A DNA stretch of 64,000 nucleotides from Cladochytrium replicatum (GCA_025526935.1 JAHLKD010000059.1:186001-250000); one strand, 5' to 3'. Positions 23,021-36,337 are shown, numbered from the stretch's first letter. Numbers and translations are program-made. The notes: generated from the sequence alone by a model not told the origin.

Positions 23021-24911
23021 CACACCATTTAACTGTTTATGTATCCAATTACTTTGACCAAATCGATTGCTGCACTTTCACACACTACGAAGATGGCAAG
23101 ATGTTTCTTAGTAAATTTCGCTGTACTTTCGACAGAGTTTGCACCGGTGATCTTTCCAACATGGGGCATTTAAAACCTCCATACAAAAATTATTCAACTG
23201 GCTTGGAGTACAGTAGTTTTACTCCATTGAGGGCACAGCTGAAAGAGTTATACATTAACTGACTCAAAATGAATTTCTCCAAGTGAACATGTCAAATAAC
23301 TTTTCAAAATACTTTTGACCTGGCCAAAAAAGAGGAAAAATCAAGTTTTGTATGTTTCTCACAAGAACAACCTCATGTTGTTTCTGGTGATGTTCGGTGC
23401 GAGACATTTTTCACATTGCCTGGCCCTGTAAGTATGGGCGGAGAACAAACTGATGGATTGGCCCTCACAGTTTCTTATTTGATTTGATAGCCCCAAGTAC
23501 TGGCAAATAAAGGTGAGTTTTGTTGAAGTTAATTGAAAGGGTATATGCACCACCTGAAAATAAAGGTCCTTAATCATTGTGTGAAAAAGAGAGGAACCAC
23601 TGAGAGTCGGTGATTAGGGGACTCTGCGGATCTTGTTGACTAACACAAGCATAATAATACATATTTATTAAAAAATCTCATTTTTCGTTTTTGCAAGAAT
23701 GTTGTGATACGTTTGCTAGTTGCCTTTCGTTTCTTCATCCCTCCTCCACTCTTTTAGTGGGTCATCTGTAACCCTTTTGTATTGAGCTCCCACCCCACCA
23801 AATCATGATCAGCACTGTGCTTCTGCACGCGCTCGGCATTGAATTGGCCTGCAACTGTCACACCAGCACTACATCGGGATCTTTCTCCTCCTCGTTAACT
23901 GCTGCAGGCCGACTTTTTGAGATGCACAAGAAGTAGATTCAGGGCTGGGAGACCTTTCCTGCTTGAAGCCGTCTCGAGCTCTGCGTGCTTGTCTAGGTCT
24001 AGGTGGATCATCAAGGGTTACAGCCAATGTGTCCATATCGTCTTCGACTTTTGGTCGGCTTTGAAAACGTGATCGGCAGTGTCGTATGATTTGTCGGGAT
24101 CGTCAGGTGTCTTGGTTATTTTCGCTTTGTGCAGCATCCACGTCGTGTTGCCAATGTCCCCTTGGGGGCAATGTTGCTTGCGTATCAATCTCTGTCGTGG
24201 CCAACCTTCCACCACTGTCCACATATCGCTCCTCATTGACAATGTGTTCTCCAGCAAAACTCTGCAGTGATCACAGACTGCTTTCTTCTACTAATCCTCC
24301 TCCTCCTCCTCCGCCTTCACTTGCACACAATTCTGAGTCATCCCAGGGTTTGTTTACAAAATGACCCGACCAAATTTTCTTCTGTGGCAGAGATCAATGC
24401 CTTCTTTGGAGTGCAGGATTGCTAGTGAATTGGCTTTTTGGGATGGCTACAACAATTCCTAAGTCGTCCGCAGTACCACCACGTTGCGAAGTGCGATGGT
24501 AGTCTATATCTCTTTGTTGCTAGATGGGATCTCAAATTCATGAACATATGCAGGCCCATTGATGAGCAGTTCCATCATGTGGAAGTAAGGAAATTTTGAT
24601 ATGCCACCTCCGTAGATTGATAAAATTGCTGCTCCAATGTCAGCTGTGATAGGATCTGCCACTTTATCCACTTCAAATAAAGCCACTATTTTTGTTGGCA
24701 ACAGTAACATTGACATTGATGAGGGCGATCTTCTACTCTTCAGCCGTGAAACATTCCGCTGATAACTTTCAGAGATGAGCTTTGGAGGATCTATCACAAT
24801 AGATTAGTCTATTTCAGAAACATAACTTCTGTGGTCAAACTGATGAACATTGCCCATGAACGAGATAGAGGAATCCATTATAATAGCATGTCATCCATTC
24901 TTCTTGTACAC

Positions 24912-25007
24912 GACAGCAATTCACCAGTAAGTGTCCAGTGCGGGACAGCAATTCACCAGTTAGTCTCCAGTGCGGGACCGCAATTCACCAGTAAGTCTCC
25001 AATATGG
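24912..25007. repeat. Three tandem 32-bp units
   Basis: Units start at 24912, 24944 and 24976, each beginning GACAGCAATTCACCAGT or a close variant. The first two are almost identical and the third is more diverged. Copies carry GTAAGT-like sequence, but no gene context supports splicing. Confidence 0.9.
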
Positions 25008-25984
25008 TTTCCAAAGTCCACTAATAACCACTCAGTTTGGTAGATACTCGAGCTGCAGTGCTCTTCTAATGTATGGATCGGAACTGTCAGATCTTTGTAT
25101 ACTTGTCCGTAATTGAATCCAGTTTCTCAAAAAAAAGTGAAAGTATTAAATAGGAATTTTCAGTTTGTAAGGATTTAATCTGTGTACTTCTGTTAAAAAG
25201 AGAGCACCATGATGAAGTGGAGTGGTAGTCAACAAAGCATATCCTGACTTCAAATTAGCGCAAACTTCAGAAGTATACAAAGAAGGACCTTTACTCAGGT
25301 TGAGGACCATATTTCTGTTCCTTAATATTTGTAGTATTATGTGACCCAGATGGCATATCTGTCAACCTGAGAGATATTCACTAGAATGACAGTACATTCT
25401 TCCTGCTTATACCGGCCTGGCACTAATTAAATGGAATTATTAAATGTTTGAATGACAGCTCTCTTCTTGAAAAAACTACCTAAGCTGTTGCTAACTGACT
25501 GGTTGTTAATATTATCAAACACGAACTTAACTTTGGGATTATCTCTATAGTTATACACTTGGGTAGTGATAAAGTCCATCACAGTGGGAGCATGTACAAT
25601 TGTTGAAGTCACTGTTCCACCTTAATTGTTCTGAGAACAGAATAAGCACACCAATTTGGTTCACTTCTTCCAACAACTACAAAACAGATGTTGCAGCAGA
25701 CATGCTGGTTGACTGACCAACAATTGAAAGTTTGGTTCAATGTGAGTTATTTGGGGGGCATTCTACTCACAGAATTATCTGGGTAGTCATCTTGTTGATA
25801 GAATCCTGGGCTGTCCTGAGAACAGTCACGAGACTCTGTGGGGTTTCAAGAGGCCTATTTGATCTTTGCCAGACCAGAAATTTTGCGTTGCACACTTCTG
25901 GGCTTACCGGTACAATTCCCACTGCCATTCTGAAGAGGAACAGCGCAGGGATTGCTAAAAGGAGGGGGATCCCTGCATGTGACC

Positions 25985-26091
25985 ATTGAGCCGCAGGGCA
26001 GTGCATTAGACGAGCCTAGTGCACACATTAGGGGATTGAAGGAATCACTCTATAATAATAATAATAATAATAATATAATAATAATAATAAG
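25985..26091 (+). repeat. Short tRNA-like stretch followed by (AAT)n tail
   Basis: GAGCCGCAGGGCAGTGCATTAGAC (about 25988-26011) resembles the D-arm and anticodon-stem side of a tRNA, but no acceptable T-arm or acceptor stem follows, so it is not a tRNA gene. About 40 bp downstream is an interrupted AAT microsatellite (26052-26091). A tRNA-like part followed by a simple-repeat tail is the layout of a truncated SINE. The assignment is weak. Confidence 0.3.
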
Positions 26092-26250
26092 AGCCTGTTT
26101 CAAGTGCGAAGTATATTGATAAAATCCAAGCCGTTAGGGTTCAGCAGACTAACTGGAATTCGGAAAATGACACGTCATCTATTTATTGAATACGTAGCTG
26201 CTGGAGGTCTCTATGGTCTCTATTACCTATTTATTGGCGAGAAACCGCTG

Positions 26251-27250
26251 TACACCTCAATGATGGATCAGATGACGACCTGATAGAAGAGGGCACTCAA
26301 GCAATGATTACAGTGTTCACTGCTGCCATTGTGACAACCATGGAGGCACTCAACACCGCCCAGGTGTTCATGCAGAATGTGGATGGTAGGACATTCCGCC
26401 AAGCCCCCTCTCGTCGATACTCAATGCGAATGTCGCAGTTTGGTAACGCTGATGCTGACCCAGCATTCCACCAATGATGGTGTGAAAAGAATTTTCGCAC
26501 GGAAAAGACAACATTGGATTGCCTCGTGGGGATGATTGAGGAGGATTGGGAAATGGTGAACAACACACTAGGAGAGAACAGTCTATTCAAATTTCGACAA
26601 AGGGTAGCTGGAACTCTGCATTACCCTCCGACTTTGAAACTAGCGGTGGTTTCCCTGGCGCATGTCTTACAGTTGATGGGACACTGATTGAGATCAACCT
26701 ACCACACGACTTCGAAGGATGGTACTGCAGAAAAGGCTATGCAGCAATCAACACCCAACTAGTTGCAGATGCCAACCGTTGCAGTCGGTCGTTCGAGCGC
26801 CCCGGCTCGGCACCAGATAAATCTGTCTTCAACTATTCGGACTTCAGGAAAAACATCCATGTTGTGCTACCACCTAGCAGGCATGTTCTGGCAGATGCTG
26901 GTTATGCTCTCCATGCGTTTGTTATGACACCTTACGGCATTCATGACGAAATGAGCAAAGAGGAGTCAACTATAACTTCATACATTCACAAACACATATT
27001 GTTGTTGAGCGGGTTATAGAAATACTCAAGAACGGATTCCAAATCCTGAAAACTCCACTCAGTCAGAAGGGCTCACAGGGTACACCGGCAACAAAATAGA
27101 ATGCTGAGAACATCAAGTGTTGCAATGTGTTGCACAACGTCTACAACCGACTTGGTGAACCACTGATTGACACTGTGAACGACAGCGATAGCGATAGTGA
27201 TGGCGATGAAGAGCCAGTTGCCTGCCCTCAAAATGCCGAACAAGCCAGAG
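26251..27250 (+). pseudogene. Decayed PIF/Harbinger-type DDE transposase
   Basis: Read through several frame changes, the stretch contains the DDE_Tnp_4 landmarks in order: a helical N-terminal part (FRTEKTTLDCLVGMIEED); FPGACLTVDGTLIEINLPHD with the first Asp; RKGYAAINTQLVADA; PGSAPDKSVFN with the second Asp; VLADAGYALHAFVMTPYG with the third Asp; then THIVVERVIEILKNGFQIL with the Glu, NVLHNVYNRLG, and an acidic Ser/Asp tail. In-frame stops at about 26478 and 27096, together with shifts near 26630 and 26970, show it is dead. Terminal inverted repeats and a target-site duplication were not found by eye. Such elements normally also encode a Myb/SANT partner; none is seen. Confidence 0.8.
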
Positions 27251-27875
27251 TTAAAAGCAATTTATCGAACAGTACCTGTTTTCCCTCCAGTGAAATGTAT
27301 TCACACATCAAATCAATAAACATCATTGTTGAGCACAATTGATACAAATAATAAAAATGGATATCATCACTCGCTTGTCATCTTTTGCAGTGCCTCGAGC
27401 ATCTTCAGTGAGACCGACAGGGACTCGCGATAATGATTTCCAATCTCCTGTCGCAAGTCATGGTTCGAAGCTGGCCTGGAAAGTGTGGTCGATAATACTG
27501 CCTGCTCTACCAAATTTCATTGCGTCAATTGAGTAAATTGGGCATATCCAACAGCATACATCCAGCCGAGAAGAAGTGAGTGGTGTGCTGGGAGGGGCGG
27601 GTAGTCCAGACCCCAGTACTCCAGGTCGTATTTGTACCATTGTGCTAAGAGGAATATGGCTGCCCGAAGTGGTGCTGTCACTAGGGGGGCCATCAGGATT
27701 GAGCCGAGACATCTTCGTCTTCAAGGGGAGGACTTGCTCCGGTGGTTTCGAGATCCATGTTGAACCGCAGTTGACAACGTGGCGCAGCATCCATCGCCAA
27801 TTCTCAAAAATAGGACAATTTTTGCGACAGAAGAGCGAAAATCATGTGACTTCTTCAATCTCACATCCGCCCACT

Positions 27876-27934
27876 GTGGCTAGTATTCCGTGGCTAGTGT
27901 TCCGTGGCTGGTCTTCCATGGCTGGTGTTGTTCC
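27876..27934. repeat. 14-bp minisatellite, four units
   Basis: GTGGCTAGTATTCC-type units start at 27876, 27890, 27904 and 27918, the last extended by 3 bp. They lie 70-125 bp upstream of the start codon at 28002. Confidence 0.85.
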
Positions 27935-28001
27935 GCCAAGCTTTATCGAACCCTCAGCGTTCTTGGCATTTTTGGCGTTCCTCTAACAATTCTAAATCAA
28001 A

Positions 28002-29540
28002 ATGCCACTCTCTGACTCCGGTGCCCCTCCCTCCGCTTCTCTGGCTGCCGACGTGCACATGGAATACTCGGTCACCGCTCCTTTGAATGCTCTGTGGCAG
28101 CTCGAATTCCCCCAGCGCTGCCAGCCCTCCCAGAAGAACGCCGTAGCTCAGTGCTACACCGGTGTTGTAGCTGCTCCTACTTCCTCTGGCTCGTCAGTTT
28201 GCTACAACCTCGCTCAGCGCACTTCTCGCTCTCTCCAAAGAAGACAATCCACTTCGTTTCCTCCTCCATCAAACAACATCTCCCGCATCTGCGAAGACTC
28301 GCCCACATGTCTCACCCAACGCCACTGTGTCGAGCGTCTCGACCGCGGGAACGGCGTCATCCAATGGTTCGTCGTTGAGTTCTCATCAACAGGAGTTGGC
28401 ATGGAGATGGATGGCACCCCGCTGGTCGTCGGTGCCAACTACGATGTGGGGACAAACATCACCAGTCAATACGATTTTTCTACTGCCAGATTGAGACAAT
28501 GCGTCGTCGTGAACGACCCGCTCAGTTGCTCCAATACTACCTCCCCTTCTGATGGACTCAATTGCACCCTCCCTTATCTTTTCCCATCTGAACCCAAATT
28601 GACCTTTCAACCACCATCCAATTCCTCAAACGGCAATTCAAGAAGTTTTCTCCTGCTCCTCATCATTCCAGCGCTCGTCGTGGTAGGCGTTGCGCTCGTG
28701 GTAGCTCGATGTCGGTACGGCCCTCCTGCCCCCGAGGAAAGCTCGTGGAGTGAAAGAATATTTCACTACCTGCTGCCCTCATGCCTCGGCCGAATGCGAC
28801 GTCGTGCTTTCAAACCAACATCATTATCAACACTCGCGAGCCAACAGAATCTCACCCCTACAACTTCAACGAGCAGGACAAGAATGTCTCGCTACTGGTG
28901 GTGGAATCGTTCCAAACATGCAAACCCGGCCTTAAGCACTTCATCAGACCAACCGCTCTTCTCAGAAGGCGAAGCACAGTCCCTATCCAACATTGCCATC
29001 GTATCATCACCTACAACCCTCCACCTTCGCGACGAGTCCCCACATCCCATCGAGCGCGCATCCTTCTCATCTCGCTCGGCTGCGTTGGCTCCCCGACCCA
29101 TGTCTCCTTTAGTCGATCCGCGCGAGCCCGAAGCCAGCGTCGCCGACGTCGCTGTGGCCGCCTCCCCAGCTCCATCGCATCGCTCTCCGCGCCGCGTCGA
29201 CAGCTGGAGTGAAGACGACCCGCACACCCGTGTCGGCTCTCCCGCGCTCACGTCCGAGTCGTCTTCAGGCTCAGACACGGAAGAGGATCCGACCGAACGT
29301 GCTCGTGCGCGGTGGGCGAGGATCAGGAGGGCAAGGTCGCCGGCTGGAACAATATCCTCAACCACGCAGTCCACACAGCTCGCACCACCACGGGAGAAGT
29401 CGCCAGCGTGGACCTCGACGCATCATCAATCTTATCCGCCCCTTTCGGCGTCGCCCATGTCTTCGTCGTCGACGCTGGAACTCGTGGTAAACCCTACCAC
29501 GTTGCAACCACCACCCCCGACCTACACCGTGCAGGTGTGA
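28002..29540 (+). CDS. Single-pass membrane protein, family unknown
   Basis: An uninterrupted 512-codon frame from an ATG in AAAATGCC context. Residues 1-214 contain ten Cys and several NxS/T sites, as in an extracellular domain. Residues about 215-236 form one strong membrane helix (FLLLLIIPALVVVGVALVVA), followed by a basic stop-transfer stretch and a Ser/Pro/Arg-rich cytoplasmic tail of about 270 residues ending in a Pro-rich PPPPTYTVQV. No signal peptide is visible at this ATG, so either an upstream exon is missing or the single helix acts as the signal-anchor. The layout resembles fungal wall or stress sensors, but I do not recognise the ectodomain and assign no function. Confidence 0.6.
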   Translation: MPLSDSGAPPSASLAADVHMEYSVTAPLNALWQLEFPQRCQPSQKNAVAQCYTGVVAAPTSSGSSVCYNLAQRTSRSLQRRQSTSFPPPSNNISRICEDSPTCLTQRHCVERLDRGNGVIQWFVVEFSSTGVGMEMDGTPLVVGANYDVGTNITSQYDFSTARLRQCVVVNDPLSCSNTTSPSDGLNCTLPYLFPSEPKLTFQPPSNSSNGNSRSFLLLLIIPALVVVGVALVVARCRYGPPAPEESSWSERIFHYLLPSCLGRMRRRAFKPTSLSTLASQQNLTPTTSTSRTRMSRYWWWNRSKHANPALSTSSDQPLFSEGEAQSLSNIAIVSSPTTLHLRDESPHPIERASFSSRSAALAPRPMSPLVDPREPEASVADVAVAASPAPSHRSPRRVDSWSEDDPHTRVGSPALTSESSSGSDTEEDPTERARARWARIRRARSPAGTISSTTQSTQLAPPREKSPAWTSTHHQSYPPLSASPMSSSSTLELVVNPTTLQPPPPTYTVQV

Positions 29541-30139
29541 TCTTTATTGAACTCAAAGGGATCTATCGGTTGTAGTTATCGTTTCCACTTAACGCACTGG
29601 CTCATGTACATGAAGTGAATATATTTTTTGATTGGTTTTTAAACCCATTTCCATAATCTGTGGTTCTTTACAGAATAAAATTTTATCCAGGCGGCGACCG
29701 TGTTGGAATCCTGCTTTTTGCATTCTTCTGAATTGTACACGCATCAGTTCACCAAGCGGACGGCCCTTCCGTATCGATCCCCTTGTTTCTAGTAGAATGA
29801 TTTAGCGACTGTATATTATTATGCTGTTGTTTGAGTGTGACACTGTTGAAACAGCCAAATCAATTTGTCAGACAGGCATGTGATGGGGCAGAGTATGAGC
29901 ATACATCAAACTTTTTCGACCTACGATACATCCAACTTCAATGAGTTTGATGAAGGTTCCTGTATGGCATTCGCGTAAATACCTCTCATTCTTTTTTTTC
30001 TGTTGTTTGGGATGCATCCTTGCTGCAACTTGTCAGAAACTCTGATGTATTCTGTTCCAATTATGCCAAGCCTTTTTCGTGCATCCAACACAAGACGAAA
30101 ACCGAATATCGACCTTCTACTGATACATCAAACTGGAAG
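29541..30139. other. Intergenic, 0.6 kb
   Basis: 3' flank of the membrane-protein gene and promoter of the poly(A) polymerase gene. An open frame from 30020 runs into the polymerase but begins with TTG and has no ATG before 30140. No other feature is seen. Confidence 0.5.
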
Positions 30140-32557
<2,418 letters not shown>

Positions 32558-33040
32558 GAACGTGGCAGGATCGCGGTTTGTTTTCATGATTTGGAAGGGC
32601 CGAGAAGGAGTCTGTTCTCATAATTTACTTATTTGAAGCTTCAGTATGGATGGCTTATTGTCCGTCAGTTGAATCAGGAATGGTAGGTTTGGTTGCGATA
32701 GCAGGAGCGAAATTCCAGTGGAAACCGTTTTACTGGTGGAGATGAGCAAGACAACGATCCAGTTTTCCAAACCCCGATTGTTTTTGTCAATTTTCTTTCA
32801 CAAATTTGGTGCTGCATTGCAGTATTCCCTTTTTACCCTCCATGTACTGGTCGAGGGGTGTTTGGTCTACCACCATGGCAGAAACCGACCATATATATTT
32901 AGATTTCCATGTGACTGCTTTTCACCTGTGAACGGTTTGTTCATCTTGTTTGCCAGTTATATGGCCCTGCATTTGCTCTATATATAAACCTGAGTTTTGC
33001 TATCATGTGTTATCTTGATACGGAACAAATCGAACAGAAA

Positions 33041-33455
33041 GTCCTTCCCTATTTGGGTCCTCGCAACATGTTCCTTCACACCGCCAAAACAGATGCTGGA
33101 TTGGATTGTGAGCCCCTAACTCACAAATTCGCAATGGAAGGAACACAGACATTCGCATACACCTTCGATACTTCCTATTGACCCATACGAACCGGTGACG
33201 ATCGAAGACCTAGCCGTTGAAATAGCACCTCATGCAGAAGCTCACAGGGGGAGACTTCAAAATCGAGACATTGAAGAGCGAGCGGAAACTCGAACGGGAC
33301 CAGCCGTGTCAGGATTATGGAGGATCAAACAAACGAGCGAGAGTATCTGGAGCGGAAGCACCATGTCGCAAACTTGGAGGGGAATGAAGCAGCGTGGAGG
33401 TGAAAAAGTGGAAGTTCGTGAAGAAGACAATCTTCTACGGTTTGATCTGCAGTGA
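33041..33455 (+). CDS. Hypothetical protein, 3' part
   Basis: Exon 33149-33455 encodes 102 codons to a TGA with normal-looking composition (PIDPYEPVTIEDLAVEIAPH, ending NLLRFDLQ). A 41-bp GTGAGC...ACAG intron (33108-33148) joins it to an open frame starting after an AG at 33040. An alternative frame with an ATG at 33005 reads well up to 33107 but does not join. The 5' end is not resolved and the family is not recognised. It converges with the small gene ending at 33576. Confidence 0.4.
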
Positions 33456-33575
33456 TGCACACACTGCATTTATTGCATATTCAACTTCCTTTGCGTTACC
33501 CGTTTGAATTTTTATATCGTTATGTATAAAACTAATTACGCGAAACGTGACTGGATTTTCTGATTGGGTGATCAC

Positions 33576-34011
33576 CTAGTCCAAAGGAATCCCTGCTTTG
33601 ACCAACTTGCTCTCTTTTTCCTCGACTGTCCGCATCAACGTCCTGCCATTGATTGGTTGAGTCGACCACAAGTTATCCAGACATCTGATTGATCACCTTA
33701 TCCTGAACTTGAGCTTCTCACTTAAACCGACAGATTTTTGTAAGAACAAATGGCTATCTCAAAACACAGACGACTTACTTTTCGATTTTTAGATCCTGCA
33801 GTTCTTTTGCTGGATACAATGTAAAGATGATTGAGGACACAAAAAAGACACGAGATAACATAGAGTATTTACCACTCCTAGCATTCTTGTTTTCCGCCTT
33901 TGCTTCATCCGCGTGTGACAGCAGTGTCCTAAGTTCTTCCAGCTGGCCCTCCAGCCCCGCAATGTACTCCCTGACTGACAACCCGTTTGCATTTGCATTT
34001 GCGTCTTCCAT
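33576..34011 (-). CDS. Small coiled-coil protein, 86 aa, with a 24-nt exon
   Basis: Four exons: 33873-34011, 33779-33809, 33697-33720 and 33576-33642. The introns are 63, 58 and 54 bp, and all phases agree. The protein is acidic at its N-terminus (MEDANANANG), then forms a heptad-rich helix (VREYIAGLEGQLEELRTLL), a Lys/Glu-rich linker, and a second helix (IENEKLKFRIRTLMRTVEEK). Exon 3 encodes only EKLKFRI plus parts of two codons. I do not recognise the family; the pattern suits a small adaptor subunit. The ATG lies 23 bp from the divergent ArfGAP ATG, so the two genes share their promoter. Confidence 0.75.
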
Positions 34012-34034
34012 GACTAAATTGTCACGTGTCACAG
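34012..34034. promoter_or_regulatory. 23-bp divergent interval with a GTCACGTG E-box
   Basis: Only 23 bp separate the two opposed ATG codons (34011 minus, 34035 plus). In the centre lies GTCACGTG (34021-34028), a perfect RTCACRTG site of the Cbf1-type bHLH class. Transcription start sites must lie inside one or both genes, or transcripts must overlap. Confidence 0.6.
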
Positions 34035-35660
34035 ATGCGTCCCTCCCCTATTCTCGTGGAGCTGCAGAAGCGGGACGAGCACAAGACGTGCTTCGACTGC
34101 GGGGCATTCAACCCGCAATGGGCATCAGTTACCTACGCAATCTTCTTCTGCCTTGAATGTTCAGGTGTACACCGCTCCCTGGGCGTGCATCGCTCGTTTG
34201 TGAGATCGGTGCAGATGGACGACTGGAGGGAAGACCAGATCAAACGCATGCAGCTCGGTGGGAACGAGAAGGCGCGCATTTTCTTTAAATCACATCCGGA
34301 CTATGTCGAAGGGCTTTCAATACAGGTACGTAATGGAAAGTTTATGTGTGTGTGGGAGGAACGTTTTGAAACGGTTTCGATCACAGCAAAAGTATGAGAG
34401 CAACTTTGCTTTGGATTACAAAGACAAGTTGGATGCTGATTGCGAGGGACGGCCATGGACGCGAAAACCGCGAGCTCCGGTGGAGCGTTCTGCTCAGTTG
34501 CAGCAAACCAGGAGGGCTGACAGCTACGGTGGGATCAGTTCAGTGGGAAACGATTCACGGATGAACTCTTTGAATTCAAATGGAAACCGGAGCTTCAGCA
34601 GTGGCCCTTTACCTGCATCCCAGAAGGAAATGAACGAAGATTTTTTCCGGGTAAATGATGAGCAGAGAAACGTTAAAATGTGATAGGCTAACCAATATTG
34701 GACGGCAGAGAAAAGGAAATGAAAACGACACGCGACCAGATCATTTGCCTCCCAGTCAGGGAGGGAAGTACGTTGGTTTCGGCAACTCATGTATGTTTTT
34801 GGGAAGATGTGTGGATGAGTCTGATCATGTATTGCCAGACACTTCACCGCCGAGGCAGGAGATGTCTCCCGACGTGCTCTTGGCTGACCCGCTCGGAACT
34901 CTAACCAAGGGGCTTTCAGCCCTAACAGTTACCGCGGCTAGCACGGGTGTCATGCTTGGTTCTTTGGTCACCCAAACTGCATCAACCGTGTCTGAGACAG
35001 TTGGCCAGAAGCTCAAGGACAACATAACGCCGGAACTTACAGCAAATGTTGGAACATACGTATCGGGTATTACCAGCACTGTAAGCAGCACGGTAAGATG
35101 CCCTCTTTTGCCAGATAGTCGTTGGTTGACAATCACACAATTCATCGCAAAAGGTGGCTGCTGGCGGCAAGACTGGATTTGCTCTGATCTCTGGGCTTAT
35201 CAGTACCGCCGCTAGCGGATTGAGTGCGGCGGCATCAACAACCGGCTCGCCGCGAGAGGCACAATCAAGGGACGATCGGTCAAACTCGGATGACTATGGC
35301 TCGAACTGGAACGACCACCGCGAGCCAGCGGATAACTATGCTCGGAACAACGGGTTTGATTCAAAGCGTGCGCACAGAAAAAGCGAACCGTGGGAGGAAG
35401 AGTGGGCACAGAGCGATTGGACTCGCCCTCAGCCGCCTGCGAACGGGGGATCCAAAGAGACGAAGGCGAGCAACGGGGAAGAGTGGGATACGGATTGGGG
35501 CAAGGAGGAGGTATGGGAGCGTGGAGCTGGGAAAACGGAGGTTGTGCCCGAGGTAGTGCAGAAGGCTTCGACGACCAGCGCAGCTAACGCCGTCGCACAC
35601 CGTGGAAAGAAAGAGACGAAGAAAAGCAGCTGGGACGATGATGAATGGCAGGATTTCTAG
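34035..35660 (+). CDS. ArfGAP1/Gcs1-type Arf GTPase-activating protein
   Basis: Stimulates GTP hydrolysis on Arf during COPI vesicle formation at the Golgi. Five exons: 34035-34325, 34387-34650, 34709-34790, 34839-35092 and 35154-35660. The introns are 61, 58, 48 and 61 bp and the length is 465 aa. The zinc finger is CFDC-x16-CLEC (Cys19, 22, 39, 42), followed by the arginine finger in [12 protein letters not shown] and the [12 protein letters not shown] helix. Next come [13 protein letters not shown], characteristic of the Gcs1/ArfGAP1 subgroup, and Ser/Thr/Gly-rich stretches ([20 protein letters not shown] and [14 protein letters not shown]) that resemble curvature-sensing ALPS helices. The extreme C-terminus [13 protein letters not shown] resembles the tryptophan motif of ArfGAP1 that contacts delta-COP. 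The start at 34035 is the only ATG before the zinc finger. Confidence 0.92.
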
Positions 35661-35723
35661 GACATAGTCATTACGTTATATCAGGAATAGAGGTGTTTTG
35701 TTGCCGGATCCAGCGTCTGTTTT

Positions 35724-36256
35724 TTATGCAGATGGGCAGGCATACTTGAATCGGTCGGCGAAGACAATGTACTGCTGTCCTGCAGTTCTGCACCCAATCG
35801 GTCCGCTCTCGCAATCCGCACAGATAAGAAATCGGACGTCGGTATCCGTGTACGCGCACAATACTCCAACCTACCTAAACCAAACACAAACAAGAGCCTG
35901 CGCATGAATGGTGAATCAATTTGTTTGTGCTCCAGAACATACATTCTCAAAGGTCATCCGGTTTGACTTTCCTGACCAGTTGCCGTTGCCAGGATACATG
36001 GAAAAAACCGACGTGTATTTCGCTTTAAGAACGCCTTTGATTCAGTGGATTTTTCCAGCTCACCTCTATCTGCGCTCCAACGGCTGCGTGCTCTGTGGCA
36101 AACGATCATGAACTCCTTAATTCCGAGCCATGCCAGGGGCAGAAATGTACTTTTGAGAATGACTGATCTGCAGCCATGTGCACAGAGAATATCCGCATCG
36201 TTCTTCCCGTCAGCAGTCACAGCATCGTCAGTAATGGGTTGTTCCTGATCACTCAT
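35724..36256 (-). CDS. DSS4: Dss4/Mss4-type Rab GTPase regulator
   Basis: Binds nucleotide-free exocytic Rabs (Sec4/Rab8 class) and acts as a weak exchange factor or chaperone. Three exons: 36151-36256, 35943-36034 and 35724-35870. The introns are 116 and 72 bp and the length is 114 aa. Diagnostic blocks: ILCAHGCRSVIL, the first zinc pair with yeast-like spacing; MTFENVGV, where Mss4 has FENVGF and yeast has FDNVGV; and FLICADCESGPIG, the second zinc pair, almost identical in all family members. The region between the first and second blocks is shorter than in Mss4. Intron 1 could alternatively be two shorter events; the chosen form is the one that keeps frame into MTFENVGV. Ends 63 bp from the convergent ArfGAP stop. 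Confidence 0.85.
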
Positions 36257-36337
36257 TATGGCTCGAGTATTCAACGTGTGGCTTTAACCTCCTGCTTAAT
36301 ATTACTGGTTACTAGCTTCCTTAACACGTCATCAATA

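Larger units (their letters stand above)
23021..26240. other. Gene-poor region with decayed fragments, 3.2 kb
   Basis: No intact gene. Coding-like scraps on the minus strand at 24018-24257, 24504-24797 and 25427-25612 look like old mobile-element remnants but match nothing I recognise. A 3x32-bp tandem repeat (24912-25007) and an AAT-repeat tail (26052-26091) are listed separately. Confidence 0.4.

Noticed and set aside
24912-25007. CRISPR-like array
   Set aside because: Units are contiguous without unique spacers, and the genome is eukaryotic.
25985-26050. tRNA gene
   Set aside because: Only a D-arm-like stretch is present. No T-arm, no pairing acceptor ends and no TTCGA loop.
30020-30139. 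N-terminal extension of poly(A) polymerase
   Set aside because: The open frame starts with TTG and has no ATG before 30140, where the conserved N-terminus begins.
36035-36063. 29-bp intron in DSS4
   Set aside because: Too short for any intron seen in this window. A 116-bp intron (36035-36150) gives the conserved frame instead.
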